A stretch of 64,000 nucleotides of DNA. Source: Oceanihabitans iliipiscarium (GTDB taxonomy: Bacteria; Bacteroidota; Bacteroidia; Flavobacteriales; Flavobacteriaceae). The translations under genes and the position numbers were made by a program. The stretch is taken from positions 868,001 through 932,000 of the forward strand of contig NZ_JBHUOV010000001.1 in assembly GCF_042686125.1 (NCBI RefSeq). The letters run 5' to 3'. Positions 25,745-35,085 of this stretch are shown in pieces. The notes under the pieces were generated by a model. The model did no database searches and was not told the DNA's origin. It saw only the letters and a list, made by a program, of their open reading frames with translations. Every line of letters begins with the position of its first letter. The stretch's first letter is position 1.

Positions 25745-28700
25745 ATGACAAATAATAATGACTCTCAGCTTGAAAATCTTTTTGAGCAAATAACAGCAAA
25801 TAAGGTTGTGCTTATTACAGGAGCTGGGGCTGCAGTAGGCTCTAAAAAAATGCTTAGTAAAGAATTAATGAATTATTATAGAGATGAAGAAAATATCGCA
25901 TATCAAAGTAATGATATCGTAGAATTTGTAGACAAGGTTTTTTCTAATGGTAAGTATTCTAGAAATCACTTTGATAGTCTAGTAGTAAAATATTTAAGAA
26001 GGCTAAAAGTAGAGAATTACCATAAAGTTATATCAAGTATTAATTGGAAGGCAATTATAACTACTAACGTTGACATGTTAATCGAACAGGCGTTTATTGG
26101 GAGTGATAAAAGAGATAGTTTAGATGTAATAAGAAATTTAAAGGAATGGGATGACTATATTATGTCCTCAAAACTCAAATACATAAAGTTGCATGGCTGC
26201 ATTTCAGATATTAGCAACTACGACTTAAAGTTTTCTTCCCAAGACTTTAAAAGTGTAGAAAAGTATTATAGAAAATTATTTGGAAGGCTGAAATCGATAA
26301 GTCCTGATGTAAAGTTTCTATTCATAGGGCATTCACTTAAAGACGCTTTTGGGAATTTTTTTTTAGAAGAATTTCTTAAAGAGTTAGATCATAGAAATAT
26401 TTATTATGTTGATCCATACATTGATGAAATTAATCAATCTTTTTTAGAATCAAAAGGGTTTAAAATAATAAAAGAGGATAGTGATGCTTTTTTTGGAAAG
26501 TTTTCAAAGTGGGAAGAAAAGTTTTATGAAACTAATATTAAATCTAGGTCTAAATTTAGAAATGTTTTCAAGAGTATTAAAGGAGTAGAAAGTAAATTAC
26601 TATATAAAGTTGAGAGTTTTGTTAAGCCATTAAACCTTAAAGACTTTTCCACAACTCTATCGAGAAAAGATTTTTATCTAGGAGCAGAACCAGATTTTTC
26701 TATTGTTTGCAAAAATTATGATGTAGTAAAAACTGATAAACTTCAAGAGATAAATAAAAAAATACTTGAACAATTTAAAAATATTGATACTATATATCCA
26801 TTAATATATCTTTATGGTAGTTATGGCACAGGAAAAACAACATTTACTTACAGAATAATAAATCTTTTATTACATACTTTAGAATCGACAATTGCATTGG
26901 AGATTACAGATTTTTTAAAATTGGATATTGATGCTTTTAAAAATTTTATAGAATCAATTAAATTCAAAAACATTTTAATCTTCTCTAATTATTCTGAACT
27001 TGATTTTAATTTTAAAAATGTAAGACAATTAAGGTCAAGACTGAGCTCTTTCCAGCTCTATGAGAAAAATATTGTTTTCATTCAGTCAATCAGAGAGAAT
27101 GTTCTTAAAAGTTTTGAAGTTAAGCATAAACCGCAAATAGTAAAATTTAATATTGATGTTGCTTTAAATGAAAATGAAATTTCCCTTTTGCTAGATTATT
27201 TAAAAAACGAATCACTTGTTGAGTTTCGTGATGGTAGAGCAAAAAGAGATATTATTAAATATCTTAACTCGAATTTTTCTAATTCAGATCAGTATTTAAT
27301 TTTATTAGATTTAATAAAAGGGGGAAAACATAAACAATCACTAATAGATACTTATAATAAATTAACTGATAATTGTAAGCAAGCTTTTTTGTTTACTTCA
27401 TTACTATATAGACACAATATATTAATGCCTTTTAGTTGGTTGCAAAAAATTCTAAAGATGAATTGGGAAGTTTTTGTTGAGAGTATTATCAGGATGGATG
27501 GTCACGGAATTTTGATACAAGAAAACATTGAATCAAGCCAATATTTAGAACCAGATATTTACTTTAGAACGAAGCATGCAATGATATCAGATACATTAAT
27601 TACGTATGTTTATAAAGGTAATAAAGACAAAGAATATCGAGATTATCAAAGTATTGTAAAGAGTATTGATAATAATAGAGTATCAAGTAAAATAATAATT
27701 GACTTATTCAAAGCATTATCAACCTCTAAAACATTTAATTTATTTCAAATAAGTAAATTATATGACTTAGCATTTGATAAGTTCTATGATGATTTTAATT
27801 TTACTATAAATTATAGTTTGAATATTGAAAAACGTCGTACTATAAAGAATTTAGAAAAAGCATTAAATATTATCAAAGATTTTGATGACTATAATGAAAA
27901 TAGATATTATAGAAACCCAATTTTGATTCATAGGAAGGCTGTCTTAAATGGAAAGTTATTTAGAGAACACTTTATTAATGAAGACTTTTCAATATCAAAA
28001 GAATACTATGATGATGCTATAGATTTGTTCGAAATAAAGCAAATCATTGATCCCTCTTCGTCATATAGTTATTATGATTACATTAAGATTTATTGGTGGT
28101 ATTTATCAAAAATAAAATTGAGTGATGAAGAGAAATCAAGAATAGAATTTAATATTTTAAATTTATTTGAACTCGCAACGGACAACTTACATGATGGAAT
28201 TGAAAAGATTAAAAACCTTCAAGTTCAATTTGAGAAAACCTATAATAAGGATCAGGTATCTATTCAAAAAAGAATAGATGAAATGTACCAAAAAGAAGAA
28301 ACAAGGCCTTATGCTTTAATATTAAAATACTACAAAGTTAGAAGAGAAGGTAATGAGTTTCCGCACGAATTAATTTTGGAGATGGAAGAATACAATTTTA
28401 ATTTAGATGTTTTAAAGTTGTTATATAAAATTTATTGTGATAATTTACATGAAATAGAATATAGATTGAAATTTTATGAAATAAATAAAGTTGTTTTCAA
28501 AAACAATGCTTACAAACCAATTGAGTATTATTTCTATGATGCTGTAGCTGATTATTATAGTTTTCAATTTGAGTCCGCAAGAAAAAAATTGGTGGAACTC
28601 AAAAATGAGTTTTCAGGAGCAATTTTAAGCCATAAAGTTTATTGGCTTGATGAAGATGAAGAATCTATGGTATTTCCAGGTAAAATAGATAGACACTCGA

Positions 28701-28852
28701 AAGGGAAGTTTCTTATATTTAAACCGAATAAATTTGGAGGGTCTATATGGATAAAAGTTAAAAGTGATTTAGGGTCAAAATTAGATAAAGGTCAAACTAA
28801 AAAAGCCAAAATTAGATTTACTTATTCAGGTTTGGTTGCTGAAATAGTATAA
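25745..28852 (+). CDS. SIR2-domain / P-loop NTPase / cold-shock-like fusion protein, candidate anti-phage defence
   Basis: A 1035-residue cytoplasmic protein. Residues about 15-250 are a SIR2-like fold: GAGAAVG (26-32) for NAD binding, TTNVD (106-110), the catalytic-type His150 in IKLHG, and FLFIGHSLKDAFG (191-203). A P-loop GSYGTGKT (358-365) and a Walker B-like strand (409-420) mark a STAND/AAA-like NTPase, followed by a helical region (about 540-970). The last 57 residues, from GKIDRHSKGK, read like a cold-shock/OB domain. Proteins joining SIR2 to a STAND NTPase are known anti-phage NADases (for example Avs5), so abortive-infection defence is the inferred role. The gene is solitary, visibly AT-rich, and abuts the next convergent gene with no spacer. 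Confidence 0.82.
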   Translation: MTNNNDSQLENLFEQITANKVVLITGAGAAVGSKKMLSKELMNYYRDEENIAYQSNDIVEFVDKVFSNGKYSRNHFDSLVVKYLRRLKVENYHKVISSINWKAIITTNVDMLIEQAFIGSDKRDSLDVIRNLKEWDDYIMSSKLKYIKLHGCISDISNYDLKFSSQDFKSVEKYYRKLFGRLKSISPDVKFLFIGHSLKDAFGNFFLEEFLKELDHRNIYYVDPYIDEINQSFLESKGFKIIKEDSDAFFGKFSKWEEKFYETNIKSRSKFRNVFKSIKGVESKLLYKVESFVKPLNLKDFSTTLSRKDFYLGAEPDFSIVCKNYDVVKTDKLQEINKKILEQFKNIDTIYPLIYLYGSYGTGKTTFTYRIINLLLHTLESTIALEITDFLKLDIDAFKNFIESIKFKNILIFSNYSELDFNFKNVRQLRSRLSSFQLYEKNIVFIQSIRENVLKSFEVKHKPQIVKFNIDVALNENEISLLLDYLKNESLVEFRDGRAKRDIIKYLNSNFSNSDQYLILLDLIKGGKHKQSLIDTYNKLTDNCKQAFLFTSLLYRHNILMPFSWLQKILKMNWEVFVESIIRMDGHGILIQENIESSQYLEPDIYFRTKHAMISDTLITYVYKGNKDKEYRDYQSIVKSIDNNRVSSKIIIDLFKALSTSKTFNLFQISKLYDLAFDKFYDDFNFTINYSLNIEKRRTIKNLEKALNIIKDFDDYNENRYYRNPILIHRKAVLNGKLFREHFINEDFSISKEYYDDAIDLFEIKQIIDPSSSYSYYDYIKIYWWYLSKIKLSDEEKSRIEFNILNLFELATDNLHDGIEKIKNLQVQFEKTYNKDQVSIQKRIDEMYQKEETRPYALILKYYKVRREGNEFPHELILEMEEYNFNLDVLKLLYKIYCDNLHEIEYRLKFYEINKVVFKNNAYKPIEYYFYDAVADYYSFQFESARKKLVELKNEFSGAILSHKVYWLDEDEESMVFPGKIDRHSKGKFLIFKPNKFGGSIWIKVKSDLGSKLDKGQTKKAKIRFTYSGLVAEIV

Positions 28853-29317
28853 TTATCTACTCATAATCTCCTTAATAATCTTTAAATGATGATTGGTATG
28901 TAATTCTAGAAACCGAGTCACTCTTGAAGTATTAATATTACCAAATATGGGATGCTTAAAAAACGCATTTTTATCGAGCTGAGGTAAAGTCTTTATTGCT
29001 GCTCTTGCGTCTTGAAGTTGATGAATAAGGTCCTCTTTTAAAACAACTTCTGGAGGTTTTACATATTTAGGTGCTCTAGCTTTTCCTCTTGGGAAAAAAC
29101 CTAGTGTAAAAAAGATTTTTCCTAAAACACTAAAATTATTTTTATATAAAGAAGGGTCTGAAGATTGAAGTGATAATGAGACTTTATTTATGACTTTAAA
29201 ACTATGATCAATATGCCATGCAACATTTGCCTTAGAAATAGTGGCGTTTGAAACCTCATGATGTTCAATATGATTTTCTAAAGCATTAATTAAAAGCGTT
29301 AATTTTTTTAAATTCAT
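28853..29317 (-). CDS. DUF1569 (DinB-like) family protein
   Basis: About 154 residues from MNLKKLTLLINALENHIEHH. The fold is that of the DinB/DUF1569 four-helix bundles, with histidines placed for a metal site (VAWHIDHSF near residue 33, and ELHTNHHLKII near the C-terminus). FFPRGKARAPKYVKPPE in the middle is family-like. Function is unknown. The frame is open to 29500, but that extension runs through an intergenic repeat and a terminator, so I start at the ATG of MNLKKL. The stop codon touches the SIR2 stop codon. Confidence 0.8.
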   Translation of the reverse strand: MNLKKLTLLINALENHIEHHEVSNATISKANVAWHIDHSFKVINKVSLSLQSSDPSLYKNNFSVLGKIFFTLGFFPRGKARAPKYVKPPEVVLKEDLIHQLQDARAAIKTLPQLDKNAFFKHPIFGNINTSRVTRFLELHTNHHLKIIKEIMSR

Positions 29318-29392
29318 AAATGTAATATGTTTAGAAGGTGAAGTTAAGTATATTTTTTTTCTTTCAGAACTACATATGATATTTTGGCTTTT

Positions 29393-29472
29393 GCAATAAC
29401 GATTGTAGCGGCATCCTTTTTGGTACAAAAAGATATAGCGGAAAGCGTGGTGACACGACGTGGCAATTGCCC
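29393..29472. repeat. intergenic hairpin repeat element, copy A
   Basis: An imperfect inverted repeat: GATTGTAGCGGCATCC, then a CTTTTTG/CAAAAAG stem, then AGATATAGCGGAAAGC. It matches the copy at 58121 and, more loosely, the one at 38079. It lies downstream of ahcY on the minus strand, beyond that gene's terminator. Confidence 0.65.
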
Positions 29473-29486
29473 AAATAATAAAACAT

Positions 29487-29516
29487 AAAAAAACCCTCAC
29501 AATGCTGTAAGGGTTT
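29487..29516 (-). terminator. intrinsic terminator of ahcY
   Basis: AAACCCT (29491-29497) pairs with AGGGTTT (29510-29516), with two inner A-C/G-T pairs. On the minus strand the stem is followed by a run of seven T. It lies 40 bases past the ahcY stop. Confidence 0.75.
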
Positions 29517-29556
29517 CTTTGTATGATGCATCTTCGCTTAAGCGAAGCAATGTTTA

Positions 29557-30873
29557 TTAGTATCTGTAGTGTTCAGGTTTGTATGGTCCTTCTACAGTTA
29601 CACCAATATAACTGGCTTGATCTTCACGAAGCTCGGTAAGTTCTACCCCAATTTTTTCTAAGTGTAGTTTTGCTACTTTTTCATCTAAATGTTTTGGTAA
29701 CATATAGACATCATTTCCGTAAGCATCTTTGTTATTCCAAAGCTCGATTTGTGCTAAAGTTTGATTTGTAAACGAGTTACTCATTACAAAACTTGGATGT
29801 CCAGTTGCACAACCTAAATTAACTAAACGACCTTCTGCTAAAATAATAACATCATTTCCATTAACATTATATTTATCGACCTGAGGTTTAATAGTATTTT
29901 TAGTATGGCCATGATTTTTATTTAACCACGCCATATCTATTTCATTATCAAAGTGTCCAATATTACAAACAATGGCTTTGTCTTTTAAGGCTTCGAAATG
30001 ACGTCCTTGAACGATGTCTTTGTTTCCTGTCGTAGTAATTACAATATCAGAATTACCAATAACAGTTTCTAGTTTTTTTACTTCAAAACCATCCATTGCA
30101 GCTTGTAAAGCACAAATAGGATCGATTTCGGTAACGGTTACGATACTTCCAGCACCTTTAAAAGACGCAGCAGTTCCTTTACCAACATCGCCATAGCCAC
30201 ATACCGTTACACGTTTTCCAGCCAACATAATATCTGTTGCGCGACGAATAGCATCTACTGCAGATTCTTTGCAACCATATTTATTATCGAATTTTGATTT
30301 CGTTACAGAATCGTTAACATTAATTGCAGGCATTGGGAGTGTTCCGTTTTTTACACGTTCGTATAATCTGTGAACACCTGTTGTTGTTTCTTCAGATAAA
30401 CCGTTAATTCCAGGAGCTAATTCGGGATATTTGTCTAATACCATATTAGTTAAATCGCCACCATCATCTAAAATCATATTTAATGGTTTTCTATCTTCAC
30501 CAAAGAATAAGGTTTGCTCTATGCACCAATCAAATTCTTCTTCAGTCATATCTTTCCATGCGTAAACTGCGGTTCCTGCAGCAGCAATTGCGGCAGCAGC
30601 TTGATCTTGAGTAGAGAATATATTACAAGAGCTCCATGTCACTTCTGCTCCAAGTGCTTGTAACGTTTCAATTAAAACTGCAGTTTGTATCGTCATGTGT
30701 AAACAACCTGCAATACGTGCACCTTTAAGAGGTTGTGAATCTTTATATTCTTCGCGAAGACTCATAAGTCCTGGCATTTCAGCTTCTGCAAGCTCAATTT
30801 CTTTTCGTCCCCATGCGGCAAGCGAAATATCTTTTACTTTATTAGCGACGTAAGGAATGGTTTTAGTACTCAT
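29557..30873 (-). CDS. ahcY: adenosylhomocysteinase
   Basis: A 438-residue S-adenosyl-L-homocysteine hydrolase, which splits SAH into homocysteine and adenosine using bound NAD+ in the activated methyl cycle. Motifs seen are ILDDGGDLTNMV, the Rossmann site CGYGDVGKGTAASFKGAGS (about 224-242), TVTEIDPICALQA, and the C-terminal GPYKPEHYRY that reaches into the neighbouring subunit's cofactor site. The length fits the family. It is a single-gene unit with a leader of about 100 bases. Confidence 0.97.
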   Translation of the reverse strand: MSTKTIPYVANKVKDISLAAWGRKEIELAEAEMPGLMSLREEYKDSQPLKGARIAGCLHMTIQTAVLIETLQALGAEVTWSSCNIFSTQDQAAAAIAAAGTAVYAWKDMTEEEFDWCIEQTLFFGEDRKPLNMILDDGGDLTNMVLDKYPELAPGINGLSEETTTGVHRLYERVKNGTLPMPAINVNDSVTKSKFDNKYGCKESAVDAIRRATDIMLAGKRVTVCGYGDVGKGTAASFKGAGSIVTVTEIDPICALQAAMDGFEVKKLETVIGNSDIVITTTGNKDIVQGRHFEALKDKAIVCNIGHFDNEIDMAWLNKNHGHTKNTIKPQVDKYNVNGNDVIILAEGRLVNLGCATGHPSFVMSNSFTNQTLAQIELWNNKDAYGNDVYMLPKHLDEKVAKLHLEKIGVELTELREDQASYIGVTVEGPYKPEHYRY

Positions 30874-30981
30874 ATAATCTTTATTTTCTTTATGTTATTT
30901 AAAAAGGTAACACCTTTGGCAATCGTACTTAAAATAGTTAAATTCGCTTAACTAAAATGGTTTAATCGGCCTTAGGTCGTG

Positions 30982-30989
30982 CAAAGATA
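30982..30989 (-). promoter_or_regulatory. -7 promoter box of ahcY
   Basis: TATCTTTG on the minus strand fits TAnnTTTG. The transcript would have a leader of about 100 bases containing two small hairpins (30936-30953 and 30903-30917) before the ahcY start. Confidence 0.5.
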
Positions 30990-31012
30990 ATCAATAACTT
31001 TCAGAATATTAA

Positions 31013-31641
<629 letters not shown>

Positions 31642-31642
<1 letters not shown>

Positions 31643-32373
31643 TGAATATTCTTAACGACATATTAAATTCGGTTAAAGAAAAGCAAAAGCTTTTGGCTGT
31701 GTTAATCGATCCAGACAAAATGAAGCTTGAAAGCTTACCTGATTTTATGCAAAAGTTGAACGCTTCGATTGCAACGCATATTTTTGTTGGAGGAAGTACA
31801 GTTAAGGATAAAGCCACTGAAAGATTAGTTGTTGAAATTAAAGCGCTTACAGAATTACCCGTAGTGATCTTTCCAGGCGATGTGTCTCAAATAACAGCGT
31901 ATGCTCATGCGATATTATTTTTGTCGTTAATATCTGGTCGAAATGCAGACTACTTAATAGGAAAGCATGTGGCTTCGGTTTCTAAATTAAGAGCCACGAA
32001 TTTAGAGGTTATTCCAACAGGTTATATCCTTGTTGAAAATGGAAAAGAAACTGCTGTTCAGAAAGTAACAGGAACACAGCCTATGTCTTACACAAACCCA
32101 AAACAGATTATAGATACTGCAAAAGCAGGGGAATTATTAGGACTAAAATTGATGTATTTAGAAGCTGGTAGTGGAGCAATACTTCCTGTATCTACTGAAA
32201 TTATTAAAAGAACAAAAGCGACCTTGAGTATTCCGCTTATTGTAGGTGGTGGAATTCGAACAAAGGAACAATTAGACAAGGCTTACCAATCTGGAGCAGA
32301 TTTAGTTGTTATAGGAACTGCTTTTGAAGAGGACAAAGCCTTTTTTAATGAGTTAAAAAAAGAAACACATTGA
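31642..32373 (+). CDS. geranylgeranylglyceryl/heptaprenylglyceryl phosphate synthase family protein
   Basis: About 243 residues, a TIM barrel of the GGGP synthase/PcrB family, which joins glycerol-1-phosphate to a polyprenyl diphosphate. Motifs are AVLIDPDKMKLESL, THIFVGGSTVKD, VVIFPGDVSQI, YLEAGSGA and PLIVGGGIRTKEQLDKA. Close relatives occur throughout Bacteroidota, where the physiological product is not firmly established. The frame is open from 31618, but the ATG at 31642 (TAATG overlap with the preceding stop) gives the family N-terminus. Confidence 0.9.
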
Positions 32374-33002
32374 AGTCGATTATAGATTTTTTCATTGAAG
32401 CTTATCAAGGAACATCAGCCTATTTAGTGCTATTAGAAGCTGTTGCTTTTATTTTTGGTATTGCGAGTGTATGGTTTGCTAAAAAGGAAAATATTTTAGT
32501 TTATCCAATAGGAATTATATGCACTGTAATTACAGTTTATTTATTATACATAAATGAGTATTTTGGAGATATGATGATGAATTTTTATTATTCTGTGATG
32601 AGTATTTATGGCTGGTGGAATTGGTCTAGGAAAAAAGATGAAAAATATATAGTCCCTATTTCTAGAACAAATTTAAAAGAAAAGATCATTGGCGTTGTGT
32701 TTTTTGTTGCCACATTAATTATTACTTATTTAGTATATAAAGTCAATAATTATGATATTCAAATCCCTAATTATATAGATATTTTCACCTCTGGAGTTTT
32801 CTTTACAGCCATGTGGTTTATGGCGAATAAAAAATTAGAAAATTGGACGCTTTGGATTTTTGCCAACATCATTACTATTCCTTTATATGCTTATAGAGGG
32901 TTAGGAATGCTTTCATTACAATATTTAATATTTACAATTCTAGCAATTCAAGGATATAATGCATGGAAAAAAAGCTTAAACAAGAACCTAGCAACTGCTT
33001 AA
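32370..33002 (+). CDS. pnuC: nicotinamide riboside transporter PnuC
   Basis: A 210-residue membrane protein with about seven helices. The PnuC signature regions include VWFAKKENILVYPIGII, then NFYYSVMSIYGWWNWSRKK, and MWFMANKKLENWTLWIFAN. It moves nicotinamide riboside across the inner membrane; trapping is by phosphorylation. The next gene is the matching kinase. The start is TTG, overlapping the preceding stop as TTGA. Confidence 0.93.
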   Translation: MKSIIDFFIEAYQGTSAYLVLLEAVAFIFGIASVWFAKKENILVYPIGIICTVITVYLLYINEYFGDMMMNFYYSVMSIYGWWNWSRKKDEKYIVPISRTNLKEKIIGVVFFVATLIITYLVYKVNNYDIQIPNYIDIFTSGVFFTAMWFMANKKLENWTLWIFANIITIPLYAYRGLGMLSLQYLIFTILAIQGYNAWKKSLNKNLATA

Positions 33003-33532
33003 AAGTAGTATTGTTTGGACCAGAATCTTCTGGAAAAACAACCCTTTCTAAACAATTAGCTAGGCATTACAATTCTATTTGGGTTCCAGAATATGCTCGT
33101 GAATATTTACAAGAGAAGTGGAATAATGAGCGCCTAACTTGTGAGCCAAAAGATTTGTTGCCTATTGCTATTGGTCAAATGAAAAATGAAAATAGATTAG
33201 CAAAGAAAACAGACTCTGTACTTGTTTGCGATACAGATTTGCTAGAAACCAAAGTGTATTCTGAAGTCTATTATTCTGGAGTTTGCGATGCTGTTATAGA
33301 AAAATTTGCTCTGGAAAATAAATATGATTTATACTTTTTAACGTATATTGATACGCCTTGGGAAGCAGATGATTTAAGAGATAAACCTCATGAGCGTTTA
33401 GATATGTTTAAGGCTTTTCAAGAGGCATTAGTAAAGTATAATAGACCATATGTTTTGTTAAAAGGAGATCAAAGCACACGCTTAGAGTTGGCCATAAAGC
33501 ATATCGATAATTTATTAAAAGAAAGACTGTGA
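32963..33532 (+). CDS. NadR-like nicotinamide riboside kinase (AAA ATPase)
   Basis: A 189-residue P-loop kinase like the C-terminal domain of NadR. Motifs are VVLFGPESSGKTTLSKQLA (Walker A), WVPEYAREYL, VCDTDLLETKVYSEVYY (Walker B region) and DDLRDKPHERLDMFKAF. It phosphorylates imported nicotinamide riboside to NMN, which completes NAD salvage with PnuC. It overlaps pnuC by 40 bases. There is no adenylyltransferase domain. Confidence 0.9.
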   Translation: MEKKLKQEPSNCLKVVLFGPESSGKTTLSKQLARHYNSIWVPEYAREYLQEKWNNERLTCEPKDLLPIAIGQMKNENRLAKKTDSVLVCDTDLLETKVYSEVYYSGVCDAVIEKFALENKYDLYFLTYIDTPWEADDLRDKPHERLDMFKAFQEALVKYNRPYVLLKGDQSTRLELAIKHIDNLLKERL

Positions 33533-35085
33533 ATTTTACACCAAAAGACATACAACAAATAGAAAATAAAGGGTTAACTGTTGAAAAAGTAAACGCTCAA
33601 ATCGCACTTTTTGAAACAGGTGTGCCATTTGTTAATTTAAAGAAAGCAGCCAATTTAGATCATGGCATTATAAAAAAATCTGAGGCCAATAAGCAAAAGG
33701 CTATTGATTTCTTTGAAACTAAAAGACACTCTATTTCTATTCTAAAATTTGTGCCAGCATCTGGAGCAGCAACAAGAATGTTTAAATTTTTGTTTCAGTT
33801 TTTAAAAGATTATGACATTTCTAAAGAAAGTATAAATGCTTATATCAATAGAAATAAGGTGTCAGAATTGTCACTGTTTTTAGTTGGAATTGAAAAGTTT
33901 CCGTTTTACAACGATGTACTTAATAAAACAAAAGCACTTGTCGATAACTATGATTCGCTTTCAGAAAATGAACAAAAACTAGAGTTTATTAAAACCATGT
34001 TAGATGAAGATAAACTCAATTATGGCTTTTTTCCAAAAGGATTATTACCTTTTCACGAATACAAAGACCATGTCTCTTCTGCGTTTGAAGAACACTTATT
34101 TGAAGCTGCTTTATACGCATCATCTAATAATGAAGCCAGTTTGCATTTTACGATTTCTGAAGCTCACAAAAATACATTTACTGAAGAGTTTGAACGCATT
34201 CAAAACATTGTTGAACAGAAAACAAAAACTAAATTTAATATTTCATTTTCATACCAATGTCAATCAACAGATACTATAGCTGTTACGCCAAAAAATGAAG
34301 CCTTTAGAGAAGACGATGGCAGTTTGTTATTTAGACCTTCAGGACATGGTGCGTTATTAAATAATTTAAACGCACAAGATGTTGATCTTATTTTTGTTAA
34401 GAATATTGATAATATTGTGGTTTTTAAATATGAAAATGATGTAGCCGAATACAAGAAAATGCTTGGAGGGATTTTACTTCAAGTCCAAGAACAGGCTTTT
34501 GCTTATTTAGAACAGTTAGAGAAGAATGACCTTACTGAAAATCAGCTGATAACTATAGCAGAATTTTTAACGAATCAGATGAATGTGGTGATTAGTAAAG
34601 AATTTGAAAAATACTCTAAAAACTATCAAATTGAGTATTTAAGAGAAAAACTAAATCGCCCAATACGTGTCTGCGGAATGGTTAAAAACGAAGGTGAACC
34701 TGGTGGTGGCCCTTTCTGGGTGAAAGATGAAAGCGGAAATGTGTCATTGCAAATTATTGAATCAGCTCAAATTGATAAAAAAAATAAAAACCAAAAAAGC
34801 ATTTTAAAAAATGCGACTCATTTTAATCCAGTAGATTTAGTTTGTGGGATTAAAAATTACAAAGGTGAAAAGTTTAATCTTCAAAATTATGTCGATCATA
34901 AAACAGCATTTATTACCATGAAAACCAAAACAGGAAAAGAATTAAAAGCTTTAGAATTACCTGGTTTATGGAATGGCTCAATGGCGTATTGGAATACTAT
35001 TTTCGTTGAGGTTCCTTTAATTACTTTTAATCCTGTAAAAACAGTAACCGATTTACTAAAACCACCACACCAAATTAAAGAATAA
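33529..35085 (+). CDS. DUF4301 family protein
   Basis: A 518-residue cytoplasmic protein of the DUF4301 family found in Bacteroidota. The most suggestive stretch is FVPASGAATRMFKFLFQF (about 77-94), which recalls the glycine-rich entry of nucleotidyltransferase folds. Further on are LLPFHEY, RPSGHGALLNNLN, RVCGMVKNEGEPGGGPFWVK and ALELPGLWNGSMA. The first three resemble sugar-nucleotide pyrophosphorylase-like patterns, but no function is established. The GTG start overlaps the kinase stop (GTGA). Confidence 0.8.
   Translation: MNFTPKDIQQIENKGLTVEKVNAQIALFETGVPFVNLKKAANLDHGIIKKSEANKQKAIDFFETKRHSISILKFVPASGAATRMFKFLFQFLKDYDISKESINAYINRNKVSELSLFLVGIEKFPFYNDVLNKTKALVDNYDSLSENEQKLEFIKTMLDEDKLNYGFFPKGLLPFHEYKDHVSSAFEEHLFEAALYASSNNEASLHFTISEAHKNTFTEEFERIQNIVEQKTKTKFNISFSYQCQSTDTIAVTPKNEAFREDDGSLLFRPSGHGALLNNLNAQDVDLIFVKNIDNIVVFKYENDVAEYKKMLGGILLQVQEQAFAYLEQLEKNDLTENQLITIAEFLTNQMNVVISKEFEKYSKNYQIEYLREKLNRPIRVCGMVKNEGEPGGGPFWVKDESGNVSLQIIESAQIDKKNKNQKSILKNATHFNPVDLVCGIKNYKGEKFNLQNYVDHKTAFITMKTKTGKELKALELPGLWNGSMAYWNTIFVEVPLITFNPVKTVTDLLKPPHQIKE

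Noticed and set aside
25745..28852. Reading the SIR2 protein as an ordinary sirtuin deacetylase
   Set aside because: Sirtuins are about 230-300 residues and have a zinc-binding Cys4 module; this protein lacks such a module and carries a P-loop NTPase and a long helical region.
29318..29500. N-terminal extension of the DUF1569 reading frame to a GTG at 29500
   Set aside because: The added 61 codons run through a repeat element and the ahcY terminator and do not resemble the family; the ATG at 29317 gives the normal protein.
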